Under the pieces are notes generated by a model, which did not search any database, was not told where the DNA came from, and saw only the letters and a program-made list of their open reading frames with translations. The translations under genes and the position numbers were made by a program. This document shows, piece by piece, positions 32,393 to 39,688 of a stretch of DNA of 64,000 nucleotides; the first letter of the stretch is position 1, and each line of letters begins with the position of its first letter. Origin of the DNA: an uncultured Bacteroidota bacterium (GTDB lineage: Bacteria; Bacteroidota; Bacteroidia; Flavobacteriales; Flavobacteriaceae). The stretch spans positions 31,793 to 95,792 of the forward strand of contig CACPQA010000006.1 of assembly GCA_902635965.1 (NCBI GenBank). Direction: 5' to 3'.

Positions 32393-32887
32393 ATGAAAAA
32401 CTTATTATTATTTTTTTTAATGCTTAACACTGTGTGTTTTTCTCAAGAACTAAAGACAAAAAAAATATTTAATATTAAAGTTTCGGTTGGTGATTACTCT
32501 CAACCTGGAGAATATTTGAATCTACAAACTAGTTATGCACCATACATCAAAGGAGAATTTGACGGTATTACTTCTGGAAAAGTGTTGCCAGTAGGAGGAG
32601 ATTTTTTTAAGTCATATTCTAAAAACGGGACAAACTACAGTGAACTAGATATAGACCTTGTAATGCTTACCGATGGAGGTGAGAAAATATTTTGCAAAGC
32701 AAGTGGAATATTAAATTATGAGATTGATACTTTCAAACCAATAAAATTCGAAACTCAATGGAGATTTATGACCTCTAGTAAAAAGTTTAGTTATTTAAAT
32801 GAAGTAATTGCAATTGGCTTAGGTTCCTTTTTAGACGAAAAAAGTGGATATATGTTTCAACACGAAATATATCAAGTTTATAAATAA
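32393..32887 (+). CDS. Exported DUF3237-like protein
   Basis: A 164-residue exported protein (signal MKNLLLFFLMLNTVCFSQ). The mature part looks like one lipocalin-like or DUF3237 barrel: KIFNIKVSVGDYSQPG, GEFDGITSGKVLPVGGDFFKSY, YSELDIDLVMLTDGGEKIFCKASGIL, then KFETQWRFMTSSKKFSYLNEVIAIGLGSF. The G-GKVLPVGGD and LTDGGEKI blocks are those of DUF3237. It is one of two plus-strand genes in the repeat block and converges with the 32890 gene with a 2-base gap. Confidence 0.72.
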   Translation: MKNLLLFFLMLNTVCFSQELKTKKIFNIKVSVGDYSQPGEYLNLQTSYAPYIKGEFDGITSGKVLPVGGDFFKSYSKNGTNYSELDIDLVMLTDGGEKIFCKASGILNYEIDTFKPIKFETQWRFMTSSKKFSYLNEVIAIGLGSFLDEKSGYMFQHEIYQVYK

Positions 32888-32889
32888 AT

Positions 32890-33495
32890 CTATTTTAGAA
32901 TTTCTTTTAGGTTATCTTTTATCTTGGCAATTAAATCATCTACAATTATGTGATTAGTCGGTTTCTGATTTTTATTTTTTTGGAAATAATTATTTCTTTT
33001 TTGACCAGCTTGATTTATACCGAAAACATTTCCAATTTTTCTATCTATGAAATCTTTTTCCAGCCACTCCTCATCTACCAAACAATCAATAAAATAAACT
33101 GCCAAAATATCCGTTTTGAGCCACCTTAATTCAGTAGTTGGCACCAATATCTTTTCTCCAGAAAAAGCTAAAACAAACTCTTCTATTGTGTTGTCAAACA
33201 GATGTTTTCCTTGATCAATAATAGTAGCTAATACAATATCTCTTCCTTTAACATTTCTTAGTCTGAAATAGTATGATTTTTTTTCTTTTCCGTCAAGTAG
33301 GGCTTGGTATTTATCTAAAAGATTTTTAATCTCTGATGTTTTTTCTAGTCTGTTGTTAGCCAGTTTTTCAATTTCCTTGTAAAAGTTGTAGAACTCTATT
33401 CTTAACTCTAAATAGTCTTTATGAAGCTCATCGTATTTCTCAGAGAATTCATTTCTAAGGTATCGAATTTGTTTATCTAGTTCCTTTTGATTCAT
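32890..33495 (-). CDS. Coiled-coil protein of unknown function
   Basis: A 201-residue soluble protein. Residues 1-70 are a charged coiled coil (ELDKQIRYLRNEFSEKYDELHKDYLELRIEFYNF). The rest has YYFRLRNVKGRDIVLATIIDQGKHLFDN, TTELRWLKTDILAVYFIDCLVDEEWLEKDFIDRKIGNVFGI and DDLIAKIKDNLKEIL. The LRWLKT-D-AYFI type segment reminds me of accessory proteins on Bacteroidetes conjugative elements, but I cannot assign a family. A 29-residue candidate ORF and a repeat copy lie upstream. Confidence 0.6.
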   Translation of the reverse strand: MNQKELDKQIRYLRNEFSEKYDELHKDYLELRIEFYNFYKEIEKLANNRLEKTSEIKNLLDKYQALLDGKEKKSYYFRLRNVKGRDIVLATIIDQGKHLFDNTIEEFVLAFSGEKILVPTTELRWLKTDILAVYFIDCLVDEEWLEKDFIDRKIGNVFGINQAGQKRNNYFQKNKNQKPTNHIIVDDLIAKIKDNLKEILK

Positions 33496-33514
33496 TAATC
33501 CCTATCATTTATTT

Positions 33515-33604
33515 CTACTTCTTTTTATTTCTATTTAAGAGCCAATCTAATAAGAAGAACAACAATCCAACAAAAATTAGAATGAATGGTGCATCTATGT
33601 TCAT
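33515..33604 (-). CDS. Possible 29-residue membrane peptide
   Basis: ATG to TAG encodes MNIDAPFILIFVGLLFFLLD followed by WLLNRNKKK: one helix and a basic end. It lies 23 bases downstream (minus strand) of a degenerate repeat copy, the same relation the larger genes have to their repeats. Too short for certainty. Confidence 0.35.
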   Translation of the reverse strand: MNIDAPFILIFVGLLFFLLDWLLNRNKKK

Positions 33605-33610
33605 TCACTA

Positions 33611-33698
33611 AAGATATATAATCCGTGTCAGTTGGAAAATAGCTTACGTATGTAAATAAGGGTATTTTAGAGTAGAGTAGTGGGTTTGGGGAGAGTAG
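33611..33698 (+). repeat. Dispersed repeat, degenerate long copy
   Basis: AAAGATATATAATCC, then GTGTCAGTTGGAAAATAGCT, then a tail TTTTAGAGTAGAGTAGTGGG that resembles the tail of the copy at 31213. Palindrome strongly decayed. Confidence 0.5.
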
Positions 33699-33705
33699 AT
33701 TTGAT

Positions 33706-34644
33706 TTAGTTTGTCTTTAAATCATAAATAATATTAGTTATAAAGTCTTCTTTTGCAATGTTGCCTGGACCTTGTAATTCTGATTTAATTTTTGCCATTA
33801 TTTGTTCTACAGATAAACCTTCTATAAATCCTTTTTCGGTGATATCGTAATGCTCTTGGAGAATATTTTTCAAGGTTATAACGTCACCAACGTTACAAAC
33901 AGGTCCGTGTCCAGGGATTATTTTTGTTTGTTCATTTGAAATGGCAATAATTTGGCTCAAGACATTGATGAATCCGCTAAAGCTACCTCCATCATTTAAA
34001 TCAACATAAGGATAACCATATGTAACAAATGAATCACCTGCGTGAATTACATTATTGTTTTTAAAAAATACTATTGTGTCACCGTCAGTATGTCCAGGGC
34101 CAAAATTCAAAAGCTGTATTTCTTCATCTTCAACATAAATTTTCATAGTTGAGTTGTATACAGTTGTGGGGAGTGCAAAATCCGGATATTTGTCTTGAAC
34201 CATATTATAATTGTGTTGGGGATGACCATAAAGCTTAGTTTTCCTTTTAAGTCTTTTTCTAACATTTTCGTGAGAAATGATCGGTATTCCTTTCTTTCCA
34301 AATGCTTTATTCCCATCAACGTGATCGTAATGAAAATGTGTATTTATGATGAAACTTATATCTTTTTTACTTATCGAATAAATGGTTTCCAAAATTAAAT
34401 CTTCAATGATTTCCCACTGATCATCAACTAAAACTAATCCTTTATCAGAAATAAAAACCCCTATATTTCCAGCTACACCTTTTATAGGTTTAATCATAAA
34501 GAAATTATCATTAATCTTAATAATCTCTTCAGTGAGATTATTTTTAACTTCATTTTCAACTTTTCTAAAAGCTTCAAGATCCTTATCAACTCTTTGTGCT
34601 AATGAAAATGAAGAACACAGAATTAGCAATTTAAAAAATTTCAT
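33706..34644 (-). CDS. Exported MBL-fold metallo-hydrolase
   Basis: A 312-residue metallo-beta-lactamase-fold enzyme with an N-terminal signal peptide (ending FSLAQ). Zinc ligands: H103, H105, D107 and H108 in NTHFHYDHVDGN, a His in GPGHTDGDT, Asp in HAGDSFVTYGYPYVD, and His in IIPGHGPVC. The insertion FSGFINVLSQII is typical of a group annotated as periplasmic beta-lactamase-like hydrolases in Bacteroidetes. Substrate is not known; a true beta-lactamase cannot be claimed. The upstream gene is another exported serine hydrolase. Confidence 0.92.
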   Translation of the reverse strand: MKFFKLLILCSSFSLAQRVDKDLEAFRKVENEVKNNLTEEIIKINDNFFMIKPIKGVAGNIGVFISDKGLVLVDDQWEIIEDLILETIYSISKKDISFIINTHFHYDHVDGNKAFGKKGIPIISHENVRKRLKRKTKLYGHPQHNYNMVQDKYPDFALPTTVYNSTMKIYVEDEEIQLLNFGPGHTDGDTIVFFKNNNVIHAGDSFVTYGYPYVDLNDGGSFSGFINVLSQIIAISNEQTKIIPGHGPVCNVGDVITLKNILQEHYDITEKGFIEGLSVEQIMAKIKSELQGPGNIAKEDFITNIIYDLKTN

Positions 34645-34713
34645 TTTTTTTGTTTTTAGTTAATGATGGAGACTTTACAAATCCTTAAAAGTATCTAAGT
34701 ATATCAAAATTAT

Positions 34714-35940
34714 TTAATTTATTTCGCTATAAATTTTTTCTTCAAATTTTTTATAAAGACTGAAAGAAGTTTCATCGTTAAAAGGTAGAAATTGACTAAA
34801 ATAAATAATCGCTAATTCATTTTCAGGATCGAAAGTATAATATGAATTAAAAATTCCAGCCCAATATCCAGTGTTTTGTGGTCTAATTTTTTCATTGGGA
34901 TTTGTTTCAATGGCCCAGCCTAACGAAAAGTTATCAGTATTATCCAAGAATGTCATTTTATAATTATTATCAGAAATAGCTGCTGAAGAAACAGAATCCC
35001 ATTTAATAGTGTACTTTTCAAGTTGCTTTTCCATCATCAATTTAACACTACTTTCTTTTAAAATTTGATTGTTATTTAAAGTACCGTTATTTAGTAAACA
35101 GAGAAGAAATTTTGCATAGTCTTTGGCCGAGCTTTTTAGTCCACCACCACCATAAAAATCTGAGGTAAATTTAGGAGTACGTCTTTTATAGTTCTCTTTT
35201 ATTTTCCCTGTTATTGAATCTCTAATCCCTACAGATGCCTTTCTTTTTAACATCTGTGCTGTTAAATTGAATCTTGTAGAGTTCATTTCTAAGGGGTTGA
35301 AGATATTTTCTATAAAATATGACTCAAGGTTTTGGCCTGAAATTTTTTCAATTATTCTACCTGCGATGCCAAGGTTTCTTCCATAAAGCCATCTTTCGCC
35401 AGCTTCAAAAACCCTTCTTGGCTGAACGCTGAACTTCCAATCATATTCATCTTCTTTTATTTGGTCTTTTTTAGGCCAATAATCGATTCTTGTATCATTT
35501 TGAATGTCATTCGCTATTAACTGGTTTGTAAACCAATATCCTATACCTGAGGTATGAGACAACAAATTCCTTATTGTTATGGCTTTAACCGGTTCATTAA
35601 AATTAGTTTCTGTGATTATTTTCAAATCTCGTATTTCAGGAATGTATTTTGATACTGAATCATCAAGATTTATTTTCCCGCTTTCTACTAATTGTAAAAT
35701 TGCCACAGAGGTTATTGCCTTTGTCATTGAAGCGATATCAAAAACGGTATTTTCATCTGCTTTTTTTGTGTCGTCATCCCATTTTTCGTTACCAAAAGAA
35801 TAAAACTTCATAGTTCCATTTTTTAAAACTTTTCCCATTACAGCGGCTGGAATATCTGTTTTATCAAATTCTTTTCGCATATCAATGTCATCAGCACAAG
35901 ATATAATTGATAGGATTATTAAAAGGAAATAATATTTCAT
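34714..35940 (-). CDS. Serine hydrolase, class C beta-lactamase family (lipoprotein)
   Basis: A 408-residue lipoprotein (lipobox IISC, Cys15). The catalytic SMTK motif is at 71-74, preceded by TVFDIA. LLSHTSGIGYWF and WLYGRNLGIAGRIIEKISGQNLESYF follow; the Tyr motif is YGR rather than the usual YxN. FYGGGGLKSSAKDYAKFLLCLLNNG and NTGYWAGIFNSYYTFDP (replacing KTG) complete the family. Such proteins are mostly esterases or D-Ala-D-Ala peptidase relatives. A repeat copy starts 41 bases upstream of its ATG. Confidence 0.9.
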   Translation of the reverse strand: MKYYFLLIILSIISCADDIDMRKEFDKTDIPAAVMGKVLKNGTMKFYSFGNEKWDDDTKKADENTVFDIASMTKAITSVAILQLVESGKINLDDSVSKYIPEIRDLKIITETNFNEPVKAITIRNLLSHTSGIGYWFTNQLIANDIQNDTRIDYWPKKDQIKEDEYDWKFSVQPRRVFEAGERWLYGRNLGIAGRIIEKISGQNLESYFIENIFNPLEMNSTRFNLTAQMLKRKASVGIRDSITGKIKENYKRRTPKFTSDFYGGGGLKSSAKDYAKFLLCLLNNGTLNNNQILKESSVKLMMEKQLEKYTIKWDSVSSAAISDNNYKMTFLDNTDNFSLGWAIETNPNEKIRPQNTGYWAGIFNSYYTFDPENELAIIYFSQFLPFNDETSFSLYKKFEEKIYSEIN

Positions 35941-35969
35941 GTAGATTGATTTGCGGTTACTTCTAATTT

Positions 35970-36024
35970 AAAAAAAATTTGTCACTTGGAGAATATCTCC
36001 TCTGTGGAATGGGGGTTGTTTTAT
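35970..36024 (+). repeat. Dispersed repeat, canonical copy
   Basis: GTCACTTGGAGA-ATA-TCTCC then TCTGTGGAATGGGGGTTG. Palindromic core GGAGA-ATA-TCTCC intact. It sits in the divergent gap between the serine hydrolase and the PNPOx-like gene. Confidence 0.85.
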
Positions 36025-36136
36025 TACCTAATTATTCAATTCAATTTTTATCAGACGCTTTAAATCTGCAATAGCCTCTAGATCTACCACTATTTTTAGA
36101 AGATTAGTATATTTAAATATGAAGAAACTAACTTAA

Positions 36137-36712
36137 ATGCCTATTATTTTACCTAATCACAAGCTTGAAGAAATTCCAAGCATTGTTTTTTCTGAACTTA
36201 GAAATGGTATTTCTAGAAAAAAACACCCATTTAAAAACGTAGTATTAACAACAGTAAATGAAAAAACACCAATGTCTAGATGGGTTGTTTTCAGAAAATT
36301 AACATTAGAAAACAATCTGCTTATTTACACAGATTCAAGAAGTGAAAAAATTAAAACTTTAAGAAAAAATTCGAATTGTGGTATTTTATTTTATAATAAT
36401 AAACAAGGTTTACAAATATATTTTAGAACTGTATCGACTATTCATCAAAACAATGAATTGACAAAAAAGTATTGGCAAGGTGTTGTAGGGACTAGTTCTG
36501 AAAACTATACAACCATATATCCACCTAGTTCACCAATTAATAATATTTATGAAGGACACAAAACTGAAAAAGATTTAAATGACAAACACTTTTCAATAAT
36601 AGAATTATGTCCCATCAATATGAGTGTATTACAATTAAGTAGAGATGGTCATATAAGAGCTAATTTCAGTAAAGCTAATAATGGTTGGGAAGGCACTTTT
36701 ATAGTGCCTTAA
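36137..36712 (+). CDS. Pyridoxamine 5'-phosphate oxidase-like flavoprotein
   Basis: A 191-residue FMN-binding split-barrel protein. FKNVVLTTVNEKTPMSRWVVFRKLTLENNLLIYTDSRSEKI (residues 33-73) is the FMN-binding half, followed by GILFYNNKQGLQIYFRTVSTIHQNNELTKKYWQGV. The C-terminus MSVLQLSRDGHIRANFSKANNGWEGTFIVP lacks the canonical PdxH end, so it is more likely a PNPOx-like protein (Alr4036-type) than the biosynthetic enzyme. Repeats flank it on both sides, making it a single-gene unit. Its last codons form a perfect 8-bp hairpin. Confidence 0.87.
   Translation: MPIILPNHKLEEIPSIVFSELRNGISRKKHPFKNVVLTTVNEKTPMSRWVVFRKLTLENNLLIYTDSRSEKIKTLRKNSNCGILFYNNKQGLQIYFRTVSTIHQNNELTKKYWQGVVGTSSENYTTIYPPSSPINNIYEGHKTEKDLNDKHFSIIELCPINMSVLQLSRDGHIRANFSKANNGWEGTFIVP
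36690..36710 (+). repeat. Stem-loop at the end of the PNPOx-like gene
   Basis: AAGGCACT-TTTAT-AGTGCCTT, a perfect 8-bp stem covering the last codons. There is no T-run on either side, so it is not a standard intrinsic terminator, but it could stabilise the mRNA end or slow transcription. Confidence 0.6.
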
Positions 36713-36715
36713 GTG

Positions 36716-36757
36716 ATAAATATCTGTCACTTGGAGAATATCTCCTCTGTGGAATAG
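36716..36757 (+). repeat. Dispersed repeat copy
   Basis: AAATATCTGTCACTTGGAGA-ATA-TCTCC then TCTGTGGAATAGAAG. Palindrome intact. It lies between two convergent genes, where a promoter would serve no minus-strand gene; this copy is the best argument against a pure promoter role. Confidence 0.85.
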
Positions 36758-36772
36758 AAGCTTTTAATTTAT

Positions 36773-37201
36773 TTATCTAAAAAAATCATCTTTAGAAATT
36801 TCAAATCCTATAACTCTTTTTGAACCAGCAGAAAAATAAAAATCTAAGTATGCTTTAGATCCAACTATTATAGGTATTCTCTCTGGTGATTCATAAAATA
36901 GTTTTAGGTTATGATATTGATATATAAAGTGACCTACTGGCAGGTTTTCAATTAAATATTTTTCAAAAGCTCTTAAATATAAATGAGTAATATAGTGTCC
37001 ACCACCGTCTCTAAGAGTAACAATAATGTCATCTTCAAGTGAATTTGATACAAGTAAAGTAGCTTCAGCAAGTAAGTTGATTTGCTCATTTGGATATTTA
37101 TTTTTAAAAATTTTTTCACCAGTTAATGGTCTTTGTGAAACAGCGAAAAAACTTAAAAAAAATAGAGGGATAATTATAAAATAACTTACCTGAAAATTCA
37201 T
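36773..37201 (-). CDS. Exported protein of unknown function
   Basis: A 142-residue exported protein with signal peptide (ending AVSQ). Mature part: GEKIFKNKYPNEQINLLAEATLLVSNSLEDDIIVTLRDGGGHYITHLYLRAFEKYLIENLPVGHFIYQYHN, then RIPIIVGSKAYLDFYFSAGSKRVIGFEIS. It appears to be one alpha/beta domain; no family recognised. It is flanked by repeat copies on both sides (36716 and 37337) and forms a single-gene unit. Confidence 0.63.
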   Translation of the reverse strand: MNFQVSYFIIIPLFFLSFFAVSQRPLTGEKIFKNKYPNEQINLLAEATLLVSNSLEDDIIVTLRDGGGHYITHLYLRAFEKYLIENLPVGHFIYQYHNLKLFYESPERIPIIVGSKAYLDFYFSAGSKRVIGFEISKDDFFR

Positions 37202-37336
37202 AACAAAAATTACTTATCTTTTTGTTTTGAGAGAAATACTATTGATAGGTCCTACTTATTTACTAGTAAAAAAAACTGATTATTTGTGATTGAGTAATTT
37301 CAATCTAAATTTTTTATCACAAATGTTTAACTACTC

Positions 37337-37379
37337 TTAAAAATCTGTCACTTGGAGAATATCTCCTAAGTGGAAGGCT
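37337..37379 (+). repeat. Dispersed repeat, best palindrome
   Basis: CACTTGGAGA-ATA-TCTCC-T-AAGTG: both inner and outer arms pair, with one bulged T. It abuts the stop codon of the 37378-38073 gene and lies 146 bases upstream of the 36773-37201 gene. Confidence 0.85.
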
Positions 37380-38073
37380 AGTTGTTCAGTTCTTCTTCAA
37401 TCAATTCCTCAAGAATCTCTATTTTCTTCTCTCCCATTGCAAAGAAATCAGACTGAATTCTCATATACATCGACCAGTCTAGAGCAATAGATTTTAGCTT
37501 TTTGTCTTTTCTAATTTTAATTATATCAGATGGATCAAAATAATGCTTAGTTAAAGTGCCCCCTACGGCTCCATAGTCTATCGAATCTAATTTATAATCT
37601 GTTAACTTATCCCCAAACCTCAAAAAAGATCTATTGTCAGTTTCGATAGCGTTAATTAATAGGGAATAAATTAAATTATAATAATTACTTAACTCACTTT
37701 GAAGTTCACTATTTTTTATGTATTCAATTGATCCAGTAGATACCAAAGCGTCAAAAAATTTACTGTTTTTAATAAGTTCATTATTACCCCAAATTCCAGA
37801 AATATAAAGTGGTTTGAATTTTAAAGACAAATCAAATAGCGAATCTATGTAGGAAAGTCTCTGTTTATTATAAATCTTACCAATGCCAAAGAATTTCTTG
37901 TCTTTTTTTAATTCTATCAAAACACCCTCGAGCCCTTTGTTTTTCGAATCTTCTTTGTCTTTATTATTAAGTATGTCCTGAATGTAGAATGAAGCAGTTA
38001 CTGAAAAAATAATCACAACAACCTCAAAAATATACGTAAAGATTAAATTTTTATTTATTTTGATTTTTTTCAT
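37378..38073 (-). CDS. Membrane-anchored protein, DUF6090-like
   Basis: A 231-residue protein with one N-terminal transmembrane helix (LIFTYIFEVVVIIFSVTASFYIQDILNN, residues 10-37), followed by a mostly helical soluble domain. Segments include GVLIELKKDKKFF, ALVSTGSIEYIKNSELQSELSNYYNLIYSL and a terminal EEKKIEILEELIEEEL-type coil. The N-terminal pattern (basic start, E-V helix, QDILNN) resembles the DUF6090 family of Bacteroidetes as I recall it. A 56-residue membrane protein gene overlaps its start by 23 bases. Confidence 0.7.
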   Translation of the reverse strand: MKKIKINKNLIFTYIFEVVVIIFSVTASFYIQDILNNKDKEDSKNKGLEGVLIELKKDKKFFGIGKIYNKQRLSYIDSLFDLSLKFKPLYISGIWGNNELIKNSKFFDALVSTGSIEYIKNSELQSELSNYYNLIYSLLINAIETDNRSFLRFGDKLTDYKLDSIDYGAVGGTLTKHYFDPSDIIKIRKDKKLKSIALDWSMYMRIQSDFFAMGEKKIEILEELIEEELNN

Positions 38074-38221
38074 AAGAAATAGAAATATATAGAATAATAA
38101 AAAAAATCATTGTTCCTAGTAAATATATTTTCCAATTTGGATTTCCATTATATAAACTCAATAATATAGAAACGAAAGCAACTAATGCAATAATTATTAT
38201 TGCACCATTGTATTTTTTCAT
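38051..38221 (-). CDS. Small two-helix membrane protein
   Basis: ATG to TAA encodes 56 residues: helix 1 AIIIIALVAFVSILLSLY, loop NGNPNWK, helix 2 IYLLGTMIFFIILYISISY, end EKNQNK. It overlaps the start of the DUF6090-like gene by 23 bases in another frame, so translation of the two is probably coupled. A canonical repeat lies 40 bases upstream, the usual distance. General layout (two helices with a short Gly/Asn/Trp loop) is like the small proteins at 17127 and 18639, without clear identity. Confidence 0.6.
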   Translation of the reverse strand: MKKYNGAIIIIALVAFVSILLSLYNGNPNWKIYLLGTMIFFIILYISISYEKNQNK

Positions 38222-38249
38222 ATGAATTGATTTTGGTTAAAACTAATTT

Positions 38250-38301
38250 AAAAAATATCTGTCACTTGGAAAATATCTCCTCTGTGGAATGGGGGTTGTT
38301 T
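38250..38301 (+). repeat. Dispersed repeat copy
   Basis: AAAATATCTGTCACTTGGAAA-ATA-TCTCC then TCTGTGGAATGGGGGTTG. One left-arm change (GGAAA). It ends 12 bases before the mnmE stop codon and marks the right limit of the block. Confidence 0.85.
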
Positions 38302-38312
38302 AGAGACTCCCT

Positions 38313-39686
38313 TTACTTTCCTATGCAAAATTTAGAAAATATATTTGATAAGATTTCATCATTGGTAACTTCACCAGTTATTTCTCCTAAATGGTATATT
38401 GCTTGTTTTAAATCAACACTTAATAAATCCATTGGAACTGTTTTTTTTAAGCCTTTTTGCACTTCGTTAATTTCCTTTCTAGCAAGACTTAAAGCCGAAT
38501 AATGTCTCGTATTTGTTATGATTAATTGGTTAGAATATTCTGTATTTAAATTTTCTAATATTTTATCTTTTATTTCTAATATGTCTTTTTGATCTTTTGT
38601 ATTAATTGTGATAGAATTTGATTTAAAACTTTCGTTTAGATTGTTTTTTAAATCAATTTTTGTAAAAATGGTAATTATTTTTTTTTTCTCGTATTTCCTT
38701 TTGAGTTTATTGATTTCTTGGATTTGATTATCAATTTTTCTGTTTGATGAAGTAGAATCAACCAAAAAAAGTATTATTTCTGACTTCTTTATGCACTCCA
38801 TTGTTCTTGAAATTCCTATTTTTTCAATATTATCATCTGTTTTTCTTATTCCAGCTGTATCAATAAAACGAAATAATTTTCCTTTAAGATTAAATGTGTC
38901 TTCAATTACATCCCTAGTAGTACCGGGAATTGGACTCGTTATTGCTTTTTCTTCATTTAATATCGAATTCAATAAAGATGATTTACCAACATTAGGGGCC
39001 CCTACGATTGAAACAGGGATTCCCTCTTTTAAAGAATTTCCATACCTAAAAGAATCTATTAAGCTAGATATGTATACTTCCACATTGTTTAGTAAAGAAA
39101 TAAATTTAGCTCTAGATGCGAATTCGACATCTTCTTCGCTGAAATCTAATTCTAATTCTATTAAACTTGAAAATTTTACTAATTCATCCCTTAACTTTTT
39201 AATTTCACTACTTATGCCACCTCTCATTTGGTTCATAGCTAGTCTATGATTAGCTTTTGTGTTAGATAATATCAATTCTGAAATTCCTTCAGCTTGAATT
39301 AAATCCATTTTACCATTTAGATATGATCTTAAAGAAAATTCACCAGGATTTGCTGATCTTACCCCACTATCTGAAAGTAATTCCATGATTCTATTTTGAA
39401 TATATATGGAACCATGACAAAATATTTCTGCCATGTCCTCACCAGTAAATGAATTTGGTTTTATAAGTTTAGAAATTACTACTTCATCAATTATTTCATC
39501 TTTATGATGAATAATACCAAGATAATTTCTGTTGTTTTTTAACTCTGAGTATTTTTTTTGTCCAACTTTAGGCTTAATAATCTTCTCAAGTACAGCATGT
39601 GTTTTATCTCCTGATAATCTTATAACTGAAATTGCACCTTGTCCTTGAGGTGACGAAATGACAGCAATTGTATCTTCGCTAAGCAT
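38313..39686 (-). CDS. mnmE: tRNA uridine-5-carboxymethylaminomethyl modification GTPase MnmE
   Basis: A 457-residue GTPase that, with MnmG, modifies the wobble uridine of several tRNAs. Order of domains: N-terminal tetrahydrofolate-binding domain (DTIAVISSPQGQGAISVIRLSG; NSFTGEDMAEIFCHGS), helical domain, G domain (GAPNVGKSSLLN P-loop near 225-236, DTAG, TKID) and the terminal catalytic FCIGK motif with its essential Cys. All are intact. It is a core gene directly beside the last repeat, so it marks the right flank of the accessory block. Confidence 0.98.
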   Translation of the reverse strand: MLSEDTIAVISSPQGQGAISVIRLSGDKTHAVLEKIIKPKVGQKKYSELKNNRNYLGIIHHKDEIIDEVVISKLIKPNSFTGEDMAEIFCHGSIYIQNRIMELLSDSGVRSANPGEFSLRSYLNGKMDLIQAEGISELILSNTKANHRLAMNQMRGGISSEIKKLRDELVKFSSLIELELDFSEEDVEFASRAKFISLLNNVEVYISSLIDSFRYGNSLKEGIPVSIVGAPNVGKSSLLNSILNEEKAITSPIPGTTRDVIEDTFNLKGKLFRFIDTAGIRKTDDNIEKIGISRTMECIKKSEIILFLVDSTSSNRKIDNQIQEINKLKRKYEKKKIITIFTKIDLKNNLNESFKSNSITINTKDQKDILEIKDKILENLNTEYSNQLIITNTRHYSALSLARKEINEVQKGLKKTVPMDLLSVDLKQAIYHLGEITGEVTNDEILSNIFSKFCIGK

Positions 39687-39688
39687 TA

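Larger units (their letters stand above)
30644..38301. other. Repeat-delimited, cassette-like gene block
   Basis: Between menG and mnmE, about ten copies of one palindromic element stand in the same orientation between almost every gene or gene pair. The central unit is GTCACTTGGAGA-ATA-TCTCC, followed by TCTGTGGAATGGGGG and preceded by AAAAATATCT. Genes between repeats are unrelated to each other and each unit holds one to three genes. The repeat was not found elsewhere in the window by eye. The layout is like a gene-cassette array, but no attC consensus (GTTRRRY) is present. Several copies sit 23-44 bases upstream of a minus-strand start codon, which would equally suit an operator. Confidence 0.7.

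Noticed and set aside
33706..35940. Beta-lactam resistance module (MBL plus class C-like enzyme)
   Set aside because: Both families are mostly esterases, lactonases or unknown hydrolases; the KTG and YxN motifs of true class C enzymes are altered, so resistance cannot be claimed.
36690..36710. Intrinsic terminator after the PNPOx-like gene
   Set aside because: The stem is perfect but no U-run follows on either strand, so it is listed only as a stem-loop.
30644..38301. CRISPR array
   Set aside because: Repeats are hundreds to thousands of bases apart, imperfect, and separated by genes rather than by uniform spacers; no cas genes are present.
30644..38301. Classical integron with attC sites
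   Set aside because: The element has neither GTTRRRY nor RYYYAAC cores and no intI-like gene lies in the window; only the arrangement is similar.
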